Source: SIAJ01 sp036266155
Lineage (GTDB): Bacteria; Planctomycetota; Planctomycetia; Gemmatales; Gemmataceae
DNA: 36,762 nt
Assembly: GCA_036266155.1 (NCBI GenBank)
Contig: DATANR010000261.1
Span: 1-36,762 of the forward strand
Direction of reading: 5' to 3'
A model generated the notes under the pieces. It was not told the origin of the DNA. It was given only the letters and a program-made list of their open reading frames with translations, and searched no databases. Shown here piece after piece: positions 7,968-19,014 of this stretch (position 1 is its first letter; each line of letters begins with the position of its first letter). Made by a program: the position numbers and the translations under genes.

Positions 7968-10900
7968 ATTCGCCGTCACGTCTCCCGCATCGTCCTTAGC
8001 CTGGAATCGTTGGACGAGCGCATCACGCCGGCGGCCGGCGATCTCGACCCGACGTTTGGGGTCGGCGGCAAGGTCGTTACGACGGTGGGTCCGTTCAACG
8101 ACTACGGCAACGCAGTCGCTATTGATGGGGCCGGTCGCATAGTAGTCGCCGGAAACATTCAGGTGACCAGTAGTTCTTCGTCAAACTCCGAATTCGCACT
8201 GGCCCGCTACAACCCGGACGGCAGTCTCGACGCTTCCTTCGATGGAGATGGCAAACTAACTACCGCCATCGGCACGGGCCATGACGAGGCGCTCGGTCTG
8301 GCCCTGCAATCCGACGGCAAGATCATCGCCGTGGGAGACTCCTTCAACGGCAGTAACTCCGACTTCGCCCTTATCCGGTATTTGACTGACGGAGCGCTGG
8401 ACCCAACATTCGGGACTGGCGGCAAGGTCGTCACCGCTTTCGGGGCCGCCGACGACTACGGCTACAGTGTTGGTATCGATGGGCTTGGCCGCATCGTCGT
8501 CGGAGGTTTCACACTCAATGCTGGCGATAGTGAATTTGCGGTGGCACGCTATTCGGCCAGCGGCGTGCTCGACCCGACATTTGGGTCTGGTGGCAAGGCA
8601 ATCACTTCGTTCGGTCCAGGAGGCGATACCGCGTACAGCTTGGCGATCGACTCGGCCAATCGCGTCGTATTGGCTGGCCGGGCCCACGTTGGCGGCAATT
8701 CAGGGCTTGCCGTAGTTCGGTTCACTGCCAATGGCGTACTCGACCCCACGTTTGGAACCGGAGGCACGGCTGTGACTCCTTCCATCGATCAGGCCGCCTG
8801 CGTTGCAATCGATGGTTCCGGCCGCGTTGTCGTAGCTGGTACGGCGAGTAGTCGATTTGCCGTGGCTCGTTACACCGGTTCTGGAGTGCTCGACCCGACG
8901 TTCGGATCGGGTGGCACTGTCACAACCGTTTTCGCGGAGAACCAACTAGCGAACCAAGGGGCTACAGGCATAGCGATCGATGGATCCGGCCGAATTGTTG
9001 TCTCAGGAGGCGACAGCGGCGGCAACGCAGACTTCGCCCTAGCACGATATACCCCGACCGGAGCACTTGACACCACATTCGGAGACGGCGGCACTGTCAT
9101 CCAAGCGATCGGGACTTACTCGGACTTTGCATCCGGCCTAGTTATCGATGGGTCAGGGAGTATCGTCGTCGCGGGCGGTGCATACACGAGCAACCTCTAC
9201 GACTTCACCGTGGCACGATTCAGCACAAACAATCCCCCGGACTTGAGCAGCACTTCGGCCCCACTCGTCTACACCGAGAACGACGGCGCTGTGGCCATTG
9301 ATCCCGCGTTGACAGTGACGGACAGCAACGATTCGAATCTAATACGCGCGACCGTGAATTTTGTGAACTACGTCTCGACCCAAGACGTCCTCGGGTTCAC
9401 GTTGCCCGCCGGAATTAGCGGCAGTTTCGACGCCAGCCTTGGCGTCCTCACTCTCAGCGGATCATCGAGTTTGGCCGATTACCAGGACGCTCTGCGCTCG
9501 TTGACCTACACGAACACGAGCAACAGCCCGTTGGAACAGCCACGCTACATCACGATCACAGTGGACGATGGCGAGGCGACCTTCAACATCAGCGATTCAT
9601 TGACCCGCGAAATCATCGTCAGACCCCTCAATGACGCCCCTTCATTCACGGACGACGGATTCCTTCAAGCTGTGTTGCAGGGCACCGCGGAACCGGCAGG
9701 TCAAAAAGTCTCCACCATCTTCCGAGGGCTCTTCAGTGACCCGGACATCGGCGATACGCTGAGCGGCGTCGCCGTCGTTGGGGACACTGCGAATCCCGGA
9801 ACGGAAGGGAAATGGCAATACTCCTCGGACAACGGCAGCACATGGTTCGACGTCGGCGCCGTCGCCGACAACGCGACGGCGTTAGCCGTGTCTGCCGCGA
9901 CCCGTCTCAGTTTCAAACCCCTTGCCAACTTTGCGGGCGACCCGACTCCACTCGTCGTCCGCGCGATCGATAGCACTTTCGCCGGCGCGTACACGATCGC
10001 CGGCGGCCGCCAGGCAATCGACACTTCGACCAACGGTGGGACTTCCTCTATCTCCGCGACGACGAATCTGATCCTCACGACGGTGTTGCCGGCCGGCACT
10101 GGCGGCAACACGCCGCCAACGCTTTCTGGGGTGCCCATATCGGCCAACATCGACGAGCAGCAGACGCTGGCGTTCACCGCATCCGCCACCGACCCGGACG
10201 TCGGGCAGGTCCTGGCGTTCCGTCTGGTCGGGGCGCCAGTCGGAGTTAGCATCGATCCAGACTCGGGGGCGTTCACGTGGACCCCAACCGAGGCCCAGGG
10301 TCCGGACACGTTTGTCCTACTGGTCCGCGTGACCGACGGATTTGTCAACACTGACCAGTCGGTTACCGTCACCGTGCGCGAAGTGAACACGGCCCCGTCC
10401 CTGGCCGACGTGCCGGTCGCCCTCACAACGACTCGGGGATCCGCTGTTGCATTCGCGGCGACGGCCACGGACCCGGACATCATCCACGGACAGGGGAACA
10501 CCCTCACCTTCACCCTCGTCGGAGGGCCCGCCGGGGCGGTCATCGACCCGGATACCGGTGCGTTCGCCTGGACTCCAGTCGACACCATTGGTTCGGGAGT
10601 CTACACGTTCCGAGTTCGAGTAGCGGATGACGGCGTTCCCTCGATGAGCGACAGCAAGATCCTTTCCATTACGGTTGCCGACGCAGCAGTTGTAAATGGC
10701 GACCTTCAAATTGGCGGCAGCTTCGCGAACGACACGATCACGGTGAACCCATCCAAGGACAAGTCGCAGCTGGTCGTGAAGCTAGGCCGGTCAATGCTCG
10801 GCAGCTTCCCGCTGGCCAGCGTGACCGGCCGCATTGTCGTTCATGCCTTGGGCGGGAATGACAAGGTCACGATTTCATCGAAGGTGACGAAGCCCGCTGA

Positions 10901-11393
10901 CCTGTTTGGTGGGTCTAGCAACGACATACTGACCGGCGGCGCTGGAGACGATCGGCTCTTCGGGGAAGCGGGCGAAGACTCGTTGATTGGTGGAAAGGGG
11001 AACAACCTTCTCGTTGGCGGCGATGGTAACGACAGGCTCACCGGCGGAACGAGTCGAGACGTGCTGATCGGCGGAGCCGGATCGGACAAGGTGTCCGGGG
11101 CAGCAGGAGACGACCTCTTAATCGGAGGGCCGACCGACTTCGACACCGATTTGGCCAGTCTGGCAAACATCGTCGCCGAATGGAAATCGGACTCGACCTA
11201 CGCAGACCGAATCTTGCACCTGAAGGGTACTACGGGCGGAGCAAACCTCTCGACGTTTCTGTCAGCGACAACTGTGCATGACGATGGCGTAAAGGATGTG
11301 CTCACGGGGGCGGCCGGAACGGACTGGTTTGTCATTGGCGCCCTGGATCTGACGCTCGGGGCGTTGAAGACGGAAACGAAGACGACGTTCTGA
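7965..11393 (+). CDS. Secreted delta-60 repeat / cadherin-like / RTX calcium-binding protein
   Basis: The product is 1142 residues. The N-terminus carries 'LSLESLDERITPAA', a planctomycete 'LExLxxRxxP' motif found at the start of many exported proteins. Residues about 25-420 hold seven delta-60 (TIGR02608-type) repeats, each beginning 'LDPTFGxGG' and containing 'AIDGxGRIVVAG'. Next are two cadherin-like segments (about 422-700) and two Ig-like, putative-Ig (He_PIG) domains with 'DPDxGxFxWTP' (about 715-905). About seven RTX nonapeptide-like turns ('GGAGDDRLFGEAGEDSLIGG') lie at about 985-1055 and should bind Ca2+. A short C-terminal segment ends the protein. It is predicted to be extracellular or surface-bound. 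A weak GGAAG precedes ATG 7965. The promoter and leader lie inside the repeat copy. Confidence 0.85.
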   Translation: MIRRHVSRIVLSLESLDERITPAAGDLDPTFGVGGKVVTTVGPFNDYGNAVAIDGAGRIVVAGNIQVTSSSSSNSEFALARYNPDGSLDASFDGDGKLTTAIGTGHDEALGLALQSDGKIIAVGDSFNGSNSDFALIRYLTDGALDPTFGTGGKVVTAFGAADDYGYSVGIDGLGRIVVGGFTLNAGDSEFAVARYSASGVLDPTFGSGGKAITSFGPGGDTAYSLAIDSANRVVLAGRAHVGGNSGLAVVRFTANGVLDPTFGTGGTAVTPSIDQAACVAIDGSGRVVVAGTASSRFAVARYTGSGVLDPTFGSGGTVTTVFAENQLANQGATGIAIDGSGRIVVSGGDSGGNADFALARYTPTGALDTTFGDGGTVIQAIGTYSDFASGLVIDGSGSIVVAGGAYTSNLYDFTVARFSTNNPPDLSSTSAPLVYTENDGAVAIDPALTVTDSNDSNLIRATVNFVNYVSTQDVLGFTLPAGISGSFDASLGVLTLSGSSSLADYQDALRSLTYTNTSNSPLEQPRYITITVDDGEATFNISDSLTREIIVRPLNDAPSFTDDGFLQAVLQGTAEPAGQKVSTIFRGLFSDPDIGDTLSGVAVVGDTANPGTEGKWQYSSDNGSTWFDVGAVADNATALAVSAATRLSFKPLANFAGDPTPLVVRAIDSTFAGAYTIAGGRQAIDTSTNGGTSSISATTNLILTTVLPAGTGGNTPPTLSGVPISANIDEQQTLAFTASATDPDVGQVLAFRLVGAPVGVSIDPDSGAFTWTPTEAQGPDTFVLLVRVTDGFVNTDQSVTVTVREVNTAPSLADVPVALTTTRGSAVAFAATATDPDIIHGQGNTLTFTLVGGPAGAVIDPDTGAFAWTPVDTIGSGVYTFRVRVADDGVPSMSDSKILSITVADAAVVNGDLQIGGSFANDTITVNPSKDKSQLVVKLGRSMLGSFPLASVTGRIVVHALGGNDKVTISSKVTKPADLFGGSSNDILTGGAGDDRLFGEAGEDSLIGGKGNNLLVGGDGNDRLTGGTSRDVLIGGAGSDKVSGAAGDDLLIGGPTDFDTDLASLANIVAEWKSDSTYADRILHLKGTTGGANLSTFLSATTVHDDGVKDVLTGAAGTDWFVIGALDLTLGALKTETKTTF

Positions 11394-11644
11394 GGGTGTG
11401 CTGGCAATAACGTTCCGGTGGCCGATTCTGCCGCGGCATCGGCTGAAGAATCGTCCTCCTTCCCCGCCAATGAATCTGCCTGGACGGGCCACGCCGACGG
11501 CAATCTGCCTGTCGGTTGCACTAAACTCGCTGCCTCGCATTGGGCCCTTCGGAATACGTCGACTGACCTGATTGGCGCGGCCCGAAAGCCGGCATTCCGT
11601 AGGATCATGACCAGGGAAACCAACTTGCGCTTCGAGGAGGGCCA

Positions 11645-11992
11645 ATGCCGAACGGTGCCGTTCTCGACAGGTTGATCCAGGCTGCGAAGGCCCGGAAGAC
11701 GATCACCTACGGCGAGTTGGGGCAAGCGGCCGACCTGTCGCTCGACACCGACGACGCCATGAAGTCGCTCGGCTTTTGGCTCGACGAGATTGCCGATGCA
11801 GAGGTCGCCGCCGGCCGGCCGCTGCTGCCGATCGTGGTCGTTCGTGGCGACAGCAACATGCCGGGCGGCGGCTTATTCAAGTATGCGAAGCGGAAGAAGC
11901 TACAGAAGGGCGACGACCTGACCTTCTTTGCCACCGAACTGAAGCGCGTGTACGATCACTGGGCAACCGCCGCGCCGCCCGTTCCGAAATGA
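11645..11992 (+). CDS. Small hypothetical protein at the left edge of the defence island
   Basis: The product is 115 residues with a good GAGGAGG (11634-11640) four nt before ATG 11645. The sequence 'KTITYGELGQAADLSL' then 'RPLLPIVVVRGDSNMPGGGL' loosely resembles the winged-helix, MGMT-like fold found in some phage and defence proteins ('TYGELA ... PLLxxVVxxxxGxPGxG'). No alkyl-acceptor cysteine motif is present, so it would be a DNA-binding or accessory protein, not a methyltransferase. It lies 55 bp upstream of the broken hsdM and may have belonged to the same restriction operon. The function is a guess. Confidence 0.55.
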   Translation: MPNGAVLDRLIQAAKARKTITYGELGQAADLSLDTDDAMKSLGFWLDEIADAEVAAGRPLLPIVVVRGDSNMPGGGLFKYAKRKKLQKGDDLTFFATELKRVYDHWATAAPPVPK

Positions 11993-12047
11993 CTTGGATC
12001 AGGAACATCCCCCGCCGTCCGGACCGACTCTCTGGTAATCCCCACCC

Positions 12048-12753
12048 ATGCTCAGTGGCGAAATCCGCAGTCAGGTCGACGCCGTCTGGAATGCCTTCTG
12101 GTCCGGCGGCATCTCGAACCCGCTCGAAGTCATCGAGCAGATCACCTATCTGCTGTTCCTGAAGCGGCTCGACGACCTGCACCCCCTTGAAGAGAACAAG
12201 GCGCGGACGACGGACAAGGCGATGGAGCGGCGCACCTTCCCGGCCGGCAAGGACGCCAAGGGCCGGCCGTATGACGATTTCCGCTGGTCGCGGTTCAAGC
12301 ACATCGCCGAAGGACATGTTCGTGGTCATAGACGACCACGTCTTCCCGTTCCTTCAGTCGCTCGGCGGTGCGGATTCGACGTACGCCACACACATGGAGG
12401 ACGCCCGGTTTACCATCCCGTCGCCGGCGCTGCTGGCCAAGGTGCTGGACCTGATCGACCACATCCCGATGGAGGATCGGGACACCAAGGGCGATCTGTG
12501 CGAGTACATGCTCGGCAAGATCGCCGCGGCCGGGCAGAACGGTCAGTTCTGGACGCCCCGGCACATTATCCGGCTGATGGTCGAACTCACGGCCCTGACT
12601 CCGAAAGACCTCATCTGCGACCCGGCGTGTGGGACGGTTGGGTTCCTGGTCGCGGCGGGCGAGTACCTGCGCGAGCATCACCCAGAAGTTCTCCGCGACC
12701 CAAAGGGGAACCAGGATCCGGAACTACCTTCAGCTCATTTTCTTCGGCCATGA
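12048..12753 (+). pseudogene. hsdM: Frameshifted and truncated type I modification subunit (hsdM)
   Basis: The N-terminus is textbook HsdM: 'NPLEVIEQITYLLFLKRLDD', 'LEENKA', 'GRPYDDFRWSRFKHIA'. One extra G at about 12312 (GAAGGAC) shifts the frame; the next frame continues exactly where HsdM should ('DMFVVIDDHVFPFLQSLGG', 'MEDARFTIPSPALLAKV', 'GQNGQFWTPRHIIRLMVEL'). SAM-binding motif I is present as 'DPACGTVGFL'. The gene then stops after 'YLREHHPEVLRDPKGNQDP'. The catalytic NPPF motif and the C-terminal half (about 250 residues) are absent, so it cannot be an active methylase. A further short frame (12722-12808, 'LIFFGHEDLREEMIAVHG') is an unidentified scrap at the truncation edge. It belongs to a different HsdM subfamily from the intact gene at 16047. 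Confidence 0.85.
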
Positions 12754-12897
12754 AGATCTTCGGGAAGAGATGATCGCAGTCCACGGCGAGCGAGCCAAGG
12801 ACTACTAGTTTCCGGCAACCATTGCCGGCTGGCCTCCCAGCCCCGGCTGACCTCGATCGACGAGGTAGTCACATAGTCCATTTGAGGGATGTCCAAA

Positions 12898-14697
12898 ATG
12901 TACCAGTCCGGCGGCACGATCAAGGAAACCCTCACAGCAATTCAGCAGACAAAATTCGTACTGCCTGCGATCCAACGGGAGTTCGTCTGGAAGCCTGACC
13001 AGATCGCCCGACTGTTTGACAGCCTTATGCAGGGCTACCCCTTCGGCACTTTCCTCTACTGGAAAGTTGATAAGGCCAACAGCGGCAAGTACAAGTTCTA
13101 CGGTTTCGTTGGTAACTATCACGAGCGGGACAACCCGCACTGCCCTGAGCTTCCGACGTTCCACGACACCGACCTCACAGCTGTTCTCGACGGCCAACAG
13201 CGGCTTACGGCGCTGAACATTGGCCTCCGCGGGTCGATGGCGTGGCGCATCCCGTACAAATGGAAGAACAACCCGAACGCTTACCCGGTTCGCCACCTCT
13301 ATCTCGACCTCCTGGCCAGGCAAGGGGACGGCGAGGAAGGGGGTGAGAAGTATCAGTTCGACTTCTTAACCGAAGAGCAGGCCCTGTCCGACAACCCCGA
13401 CCGGTGCTGGTTCAAGGTCGGGGACATCCTCGGGATGCAGAGCGGCCCCTCGATGCTGGCATGGCTGAACGCCCGGCTGTCACAGGACAAAACCACGCAG
13501 GCATTCACTACGCTGGACCAGCTATTTCAGGTCGTCCACAACAAGAACCTGATCTCCTTTTATGAGGAGAAGAGCCAAGACTTGGAGAAGGTGCTAAACA
13601 TCTTCATCCGCATGAATAGCGGTGGCACCGTCCTCTCGTACTCCGATCTGCTCCTGTCCATCGCCGTCGCACAGTGGTCCGGCGACGCCCGCACCGAAAT
13701 CCACTCGCTGGTTGACGAGCTTAACGCGACGGGGGATGGATTCAACTTCTCGAAAGACCTCGTGCTAAAGGCGGGCCTAATGCTCGCCGAGATCGGTAAT
13801 GTGGGATTCAAGGTCGAGAACTTCAATCGGGCGAATATGGAGGTACTGGAGAAGCGCTGGCCGGAGGTGAAGCGATCGCTGCGCGTGGCCGTCCAACTAC
13901 TAGCGAGCTTCGGGTTCAGCGAAAAGACGCTTCGGGCCGACAGTGCCTTCCTCCCCATCGCCTATTACATCTGCCATCGCAAGCTCGACAGCAAGTACAT
14001 TTCAAAAAGTGGATTCGCCGACGACAGGGCCGCCGTTCGGACGTGGCTCGTTCGCAGCTTATTGAAAGCGTCCGGTATCTGGGGTAGCGGTCTCGACACC
14101 CTGCTGACCGCCTTGCGGGAGACGATTGCCAAGCACGGGAACGAGGAATTCCCGACCGCCAAGGTCCACGACCTCATGGCCCGCCGGGGCAAATCACTTG
14201 CTTTCAGCGACGAAGAGATCAACGAACTGGTGGAGATGCGGTATGGTGATAAGCGACTGTTCGCCATGTTGGTCCTGCTGTTCCCGTTCGTGAACACGAA
14301 GAACCACTTCCACATCGACCACGTGTTTCCGAAGTCGCTGTTTACAAAGCAAAAACTGAAAAAAGCCGAGGTGATCGGCGATGAGGCGGAGGAGTTCAAA
14401 GAGATGGTCAACGACCTGCCCAATCTCCAGTTGCTTGAAGGGTTGGAGAACATCGAGAAGTTGGCGTCTATGCCCGCCGCCTGGATCACGAAAATGTTCC
14501 CGAATGCGGCGGCACGGACTAATTACTGCAACAACCACCTCCTCGGAGAAATTCCCGAGTCATTGAGCGACTTCAGGGCGTTCTACACGGCCCGACGAGA
14601 GGCCATGCTCCGCCGCATCAGTGAAATGCTTGCGGGGAAAGACGGTGAAGAATCTGAACTGACCTTGAACAGCGCCCTGCCTTCAGGCGATCGATAA
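12898..14697 (+). CDS. DUF262 + HNH nuclease (GmrSD-like modification-dependent restriction enzyme)
   Basis: The product is 599 residues. Numbered from the ATG at 12889, the DUF262 N-domain has 'LPAIQREFVWKPDQI' (25-39) and the signature 'DGQQRLTAL' (101-109), an NTP-binding/hydrolysis motif in GmrS- and SspE-type proteins. The C-domain has a DUF1524-like HNH site: 'HIDHVFPKS' (475-483) and 'NDLPNLQLLEG' (508-518), with H475, H478 and N512 as likely catalytic or metal residues. A one-chain DUF262-DUF1524 protein of this size is typical of type IV enzymes that cut modified phage DNA, or of SspE, which acts with phosphorothioation. No dnd/ssp genes are seen here. ATG 12898 is chosen because GAGGG (12884-12888) is 9 nt upstream; it abuts the earlier ATG at 12889. 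Confidence 0.85.
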   Translation: MYQSGGTIKETLTAIQQTKFVLPAIQREFVWKPDQIARLFDSLMQGYPFGTFLYWKVDKANSGKYKFYGFVGNYHERDNPHCPELPTFHDTDLTAVLDGQQRLTALNIGLRGSMAWRIPYKWKNNPNAYPVRHLYLDLLARQGDGEEGGEKYQFDFLTEEQALSDNPDRCWFKVGDILGMQSGPSMLAWLNARLSQDKTTQAFTTLDQLFQVVHNKNLISFYEEKSQDLEKVLNIFIRMNSGGTVLSYSDLLLSIAVAQWSGDARTEIHSLVDELNATGDGFNFSKDLVLKAGLMLAEIGNVGFKVENFNRANMEVLEKRWPEVKRSLRVAVQLLASFGFSEKTLRADSAFLPIAYYICHRKLDSKYISKSGFADDRAAVRTWLVRSLLKASGIWGSGLDTLLTALRETIAKHGNEEFPTAKVHDLMARRGKSLAFSDEEINELVEMRYGDKRLFAMLVLLFPFVNTKNHFHIDHVFPKSLFTKQKLKKAEVIGDEAEEFKEMVNDLPNLQLLEGLENIEKLASMPAAWITKMFPNAAARTNYCNNHLLGEIPESLSDFRAFYTARREAMLRRISEMLAGKDGEESELTLNSALPSGDR

Positions 14698-14795
14698 GGT
14701 GGGCACCGAAGTGCTGGTCGATCTTGCACTTCGCACATTGATAATGTGGTGGAGCTTGGCGAGGGATTCCGGACTGAAGTTTACGGGAGATACCC

Positions 14796-15479
14796 ATGAC
14801 TTCGACAATCCGATCCGCCGAAGACTGGGCTTCGGTCCCCGATGAAGTCGATGACCTATTCTTCGAACTTCGGGTAGCCCCCGTCTCGGTACAAGCACGC
14901 GGGACTGCGAAGGCTGAGCTGACAAAAGCCATTAGGGCGCTGACCAAACCGTGCGCGTTCGTTTTTACCAACGACGTCATCGTGGAGATCACGTGGCACA
15001 TCTCCGAGGAAGCCCGATACGAGTCCGACGCCTCCGCCGATGTTGACAACATAATCAAGCCATTGTTGGACGCGGTCTCCGGGCCTGAAGGGGTGTTGGT
15101 GAACGACTGCCAAGTCCAGTCAGTCACATCCTATTGGGTCGGAGCGAGGGCGAACGAGCAAGCCCTTTCGATCCGAATTCGCGCGTTACTTGAAGGCTTC
15201 AAGATCTCGAAGTGCCATATCAATTTCATCAAATATGCTCCCGCTCTATGCATTCCAATCGACACTTCGATCGATCGCGCAGCGCTCGCAAGGTTCGGAC
15301 AAATCGTCAAGACATTGCTCGACACCAGGAGCGAGGTGGACCGCCAGACAGGATCATCCGAAGCTGGGCGGTCGTTGATGCCAGCCCAGCGGGTGTTTCA
15401 TCATTCGCGGGCGAAGGAGTTTCCGATCATCGACTACGATGCCTTCCTTCGCCGTTATGTAGACGCCGCGACAGACTGA
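14796..15479 (+). CDS. RusA-like Holliday junction resolvase family protein
   Basis: The product is 227 residues. Residues about 78-108 read 'DASADVDNIIKPLLDAVSG' followed by 'GVLVNDCQVQSVTSYW'. This is the RusA signature 'D-x-DN-x2-K-x3-DAL ... DD-x-QV', with acidic candidates D82, D84 and D104; N103 replaces the first Asp of the usual DD pair. The rest of the fold (an N-terminal 'FFELRVAPVSVQA' strand) also fits. RusA enzymes are metal-dependent nucleases that resolve four-way junctions, usually phage-borne. The C-terminal 90 residues are longer than in phage RusA (about 120 aa total) and unassigned. GGGAG lies 6 nt before ATG 14796. It follows the DUF262 nuclease by 98 bp and may be co-transcribed. 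Confidence 0.7.
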   Translation: MTSTIRSAEDWASVPDEVDDLFFELRVAPVSVQARGTAKAELTKAIRALTKPCAFVFTNDVIVEITWHISEEARYESDASADVDNIIKPLLDAVSGPEGVLVNDCQVQSVTSYWVGARANEQALSIRIRALLEGFKISKCHINFIKYAPALCIPIDTSIDRAALARFGQIVKTLLDTRSEVDRQTGSSEAGRSLMPAQRVFHHSRAKEFPIIDYDAFLRRYVDAATD

Positions 15480-16046
15480 TTATGCCGAGGCGACCCAGGC
15501 CCCAACCGCGGTCCGGGCATTCGCGCGGTGGACTTGACGCAACCAATCGGACTGAGCAACACTTTCACACACCTGGCCGCGGCGAACCTTACACTCGGGC
15601 CACCGTGTGCAACACCCACAACTCTTTCCGGCTCGGAGAGACTTCGTACCCGATGGGTAACACATGCGAGTAGTTGTCGCGGCCAAGTAGCTCCTATCGT
15701 CCGACCCATACTATTACCGCAACTCTCGGCGTCGAGCTTTCCAATCCGATCACGGACCTACGATTCTCTGATCGCGTTGGAATATACTCTCCAGGCAAGA
15801 GCGGGGAAACGATCGTTGCCGAGACGCGAATCGAATCAATGTGGGTGTGGTTGCCTTCACGGACTCGTAAGTCGTGCCGAAAAATGTGAGTTGCGCGACC
15901 GGCTAATAGCTCGGGGCCTACGTCCGTCAGAAATCGAGCACTCTCAGCTATGTCCGGATCGCCGACAGCGAATTCCAGCACGCGAGTAAGGTCGTCTGCC
16001 AGACGCGAATCAACACGAGCCAGGTTTGCTCAAAGGCTTTCTGAAA
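15480..16046. other. 567-bp gap before the type I operon; possible gene remnant on minus strand
   Basis: No plus-strand gene is convincing. On the minus strand an open frame of about 112 codons (about 16030 to 15694) reads like protein: 'RVDSRLADDLTRVLEFAVG', 'SARFLTDVGPELLAGR', 'SATIVSPLLPGEYIP'. It has no ATG and no ribosome binding site; a GTG at 15981 is the only candidate start. I regard it as a gene fragment of unknown family. The promoter for the hsdM operon should lie in the right-hand part, but I could not pick one. Confidence 0.35.
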
Positions 16047-17715
16047 ATGACAGAGACAAACTCCGATTTGAATTTTGCAGCCGACCTCTGGCGTACAGCC
16101 GACGCCCTCCGCGGGCAGGTCGACGCCGCCGAGTATAAGCACGTCGTCCTCGGTCTACTGTTCCTCAAGTACATCTCGGACAGTTTCGAGTCCCGCCGCG
16201 ACGAACTGCGGGCCGAACTGACCAAAGACGGCATCAAGGGCGAGCAACTCGATCGCCTGCTGGAATCCCGCGACGAGTACACGGCCGAGCGAGTCTTCTG
16301 GGTCCCGCCCGAATCGCGCTGGCCCAACCTTCAGAATCAGGCCGCCCGTCCCGACATAGCCACGCTCATCGACGACGCCATCCTCGCCGTCGAGCGCGAC
16401 AACCCGAACCTAAAGGGCAAACTCCCTCGAGACTACGCCCGCCGCGGCATCGAGCCGATCAAGATGAAGGGTCTGATCGACCTCATTGCCGGCATCGGCT
16501 TCAAGGGCACACGCGACAAGGCCCGTGACACGCTCGGCCGGGTCTACGAATACTTCCTCGGCAAGTTCGCCGCGGCCGAGGGCAAGCTCGGCGGCGAATT
16601 CTATACCCCCCGCTCCGTCGTCCGCGTGCTCGTCGAGATGCTCGAACCCTACGCCGGCCGCGTCTACGACCCCTGTTGCGGCTCGGGCGGCATGTTCGTC
16701 CAGTCCGAAAAGTTCGTCGAAGCCCACGGCGGCAACCGCACTGATGTCTCCATCTTCGGTCAGGAATCCAACCCCACGACGTGGCGACTCGCGCACATGA
16801 ACCTCGCCATCCACGGCATCGAAGCCAAGCTCGGCGAGCAGCCGGCCGACACGTTTCTCCGCGACCAGCACCCCGACCTCAAGGCCGACTTCGTCCTCGC
16901 CAATCCGCCGTTCAACGTCAGCGACTGGTCCGGCCAACTTCTCCGCGGCGACAAGCGCTGGGCGTTCGGCGACCCGCCCGTAGGCAACGCCAACTACGCC
17001 TGGATCCAGCACTTCATCCACCACCTCGCCTACCCGAACGGCCGCGGCGGCGGCGTGGCCGGGTTCGTCATGGCCAACGGCAGTTTGTCGAGCAACACCG
17101 GCGGGGAGGGCGAGATTCGCCGCAAGATCGTCGAGGCCGACCTTGTCGACTGCATCGTCGCGCTTCCCTCCCAGCTCTTTTTCACCACCGGTATCCCCGT
17201 CTGCCTCTGGTTCCTCACGCGCGACAAGACCGGCAAGAACATCCGCAAAAGCACTCCGAACCGCTCCGGCGGCCGCATGGGCGAAACCCTCTTCATCGAC
17301 GCCCGCAAGTTCGGCACGCTTCAGACTCGGGCGCTCCGTGTACTCACCGGGATGGAAGAGTCTGAGTGCCGCCCCGGCACGAGCGACCCGCTTCCGACTT
17401 CCGACATCGGCCGGATCGTTTACGCCTACCGTATGTGGCGCGGCGAGCCCAAGCCCGATTGGTGGAAGAAGAATGACTTCGGCGAGTGGGCCTTCACCCC
17501 AACACCCGGCTTTTGCAAACCGGCTACCATCGACGAGATCGCCAAGCACGGCCACGTCCTAACCCCCGGCCGCTACGTCGGTGCCGAAGACATCGCAGAA
17601 GACGCCGAACCCTTTGCCGAGAAATACCCGCGCATGGTGGGGGAGGTAGAGGAGTGTTTGGCGGAGGGCGAGCGACTGGCGGCAGTAGTTCGACGCTTGC
17701 TTGCGGGGGTCGAAA

Positions 17716-17726
<11 letters not shown>
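16047..17726 (+). CDS. hsdM: Type I restriction-modification system, methyltransferase subunit
   Basis: The product is 559 residues, a normal HsdM length. The HsdM N-terminal helical domain ('LWRTADALRGQVDAAEYKHV', 'GLLFLKYISDSFE') is followed by an N6-adenine methylase domain with motif I 'DPCCGSGGMF' (208-217) and catalytic motif IV 'NPPF' (286-289). 'GEFYTPRSVVRVLVEML' precedes motif I as usual. The enzyme methylates adenine at the site chosen by HsdS, using S-adenosylmethionine. ATG 16047 ('MTETNSDLNF') is chosen over an in-frame TTG at 16026 because the conserved domain begins just after it; only a weak AAGG lies upstream. It overlaps hsdS by 11 nt and leads the hsdM-hsdS-sir2-hsdR operon. 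Confidence 0.95.

Positions 17727-19010
<1,284 letters not shown>

Positions 19011-19014
<4 letters not shown>

Noticed and set aside
9701..10588. 295-codon minus-strand frame inside the delta-60 gene
   Set aside because: It is antisense to well-formed cadherin/Ig-like domains, has low-complexity Ser/Thr/Pro/Val composition and no ribosome binding site.
15528..15989. Plus-strand frame of 153 codons before hsdM
   Set aside because: No ribosome binding site, no recognisable domain, and the minus strand over the same stretch reads more like protein.
16410..17555. 381-codon minus-strand frame opposite hsdM
   Set aside because: It lies entirely within the intact hsdM gene with its conserved motifs; a GC-driven shadow.
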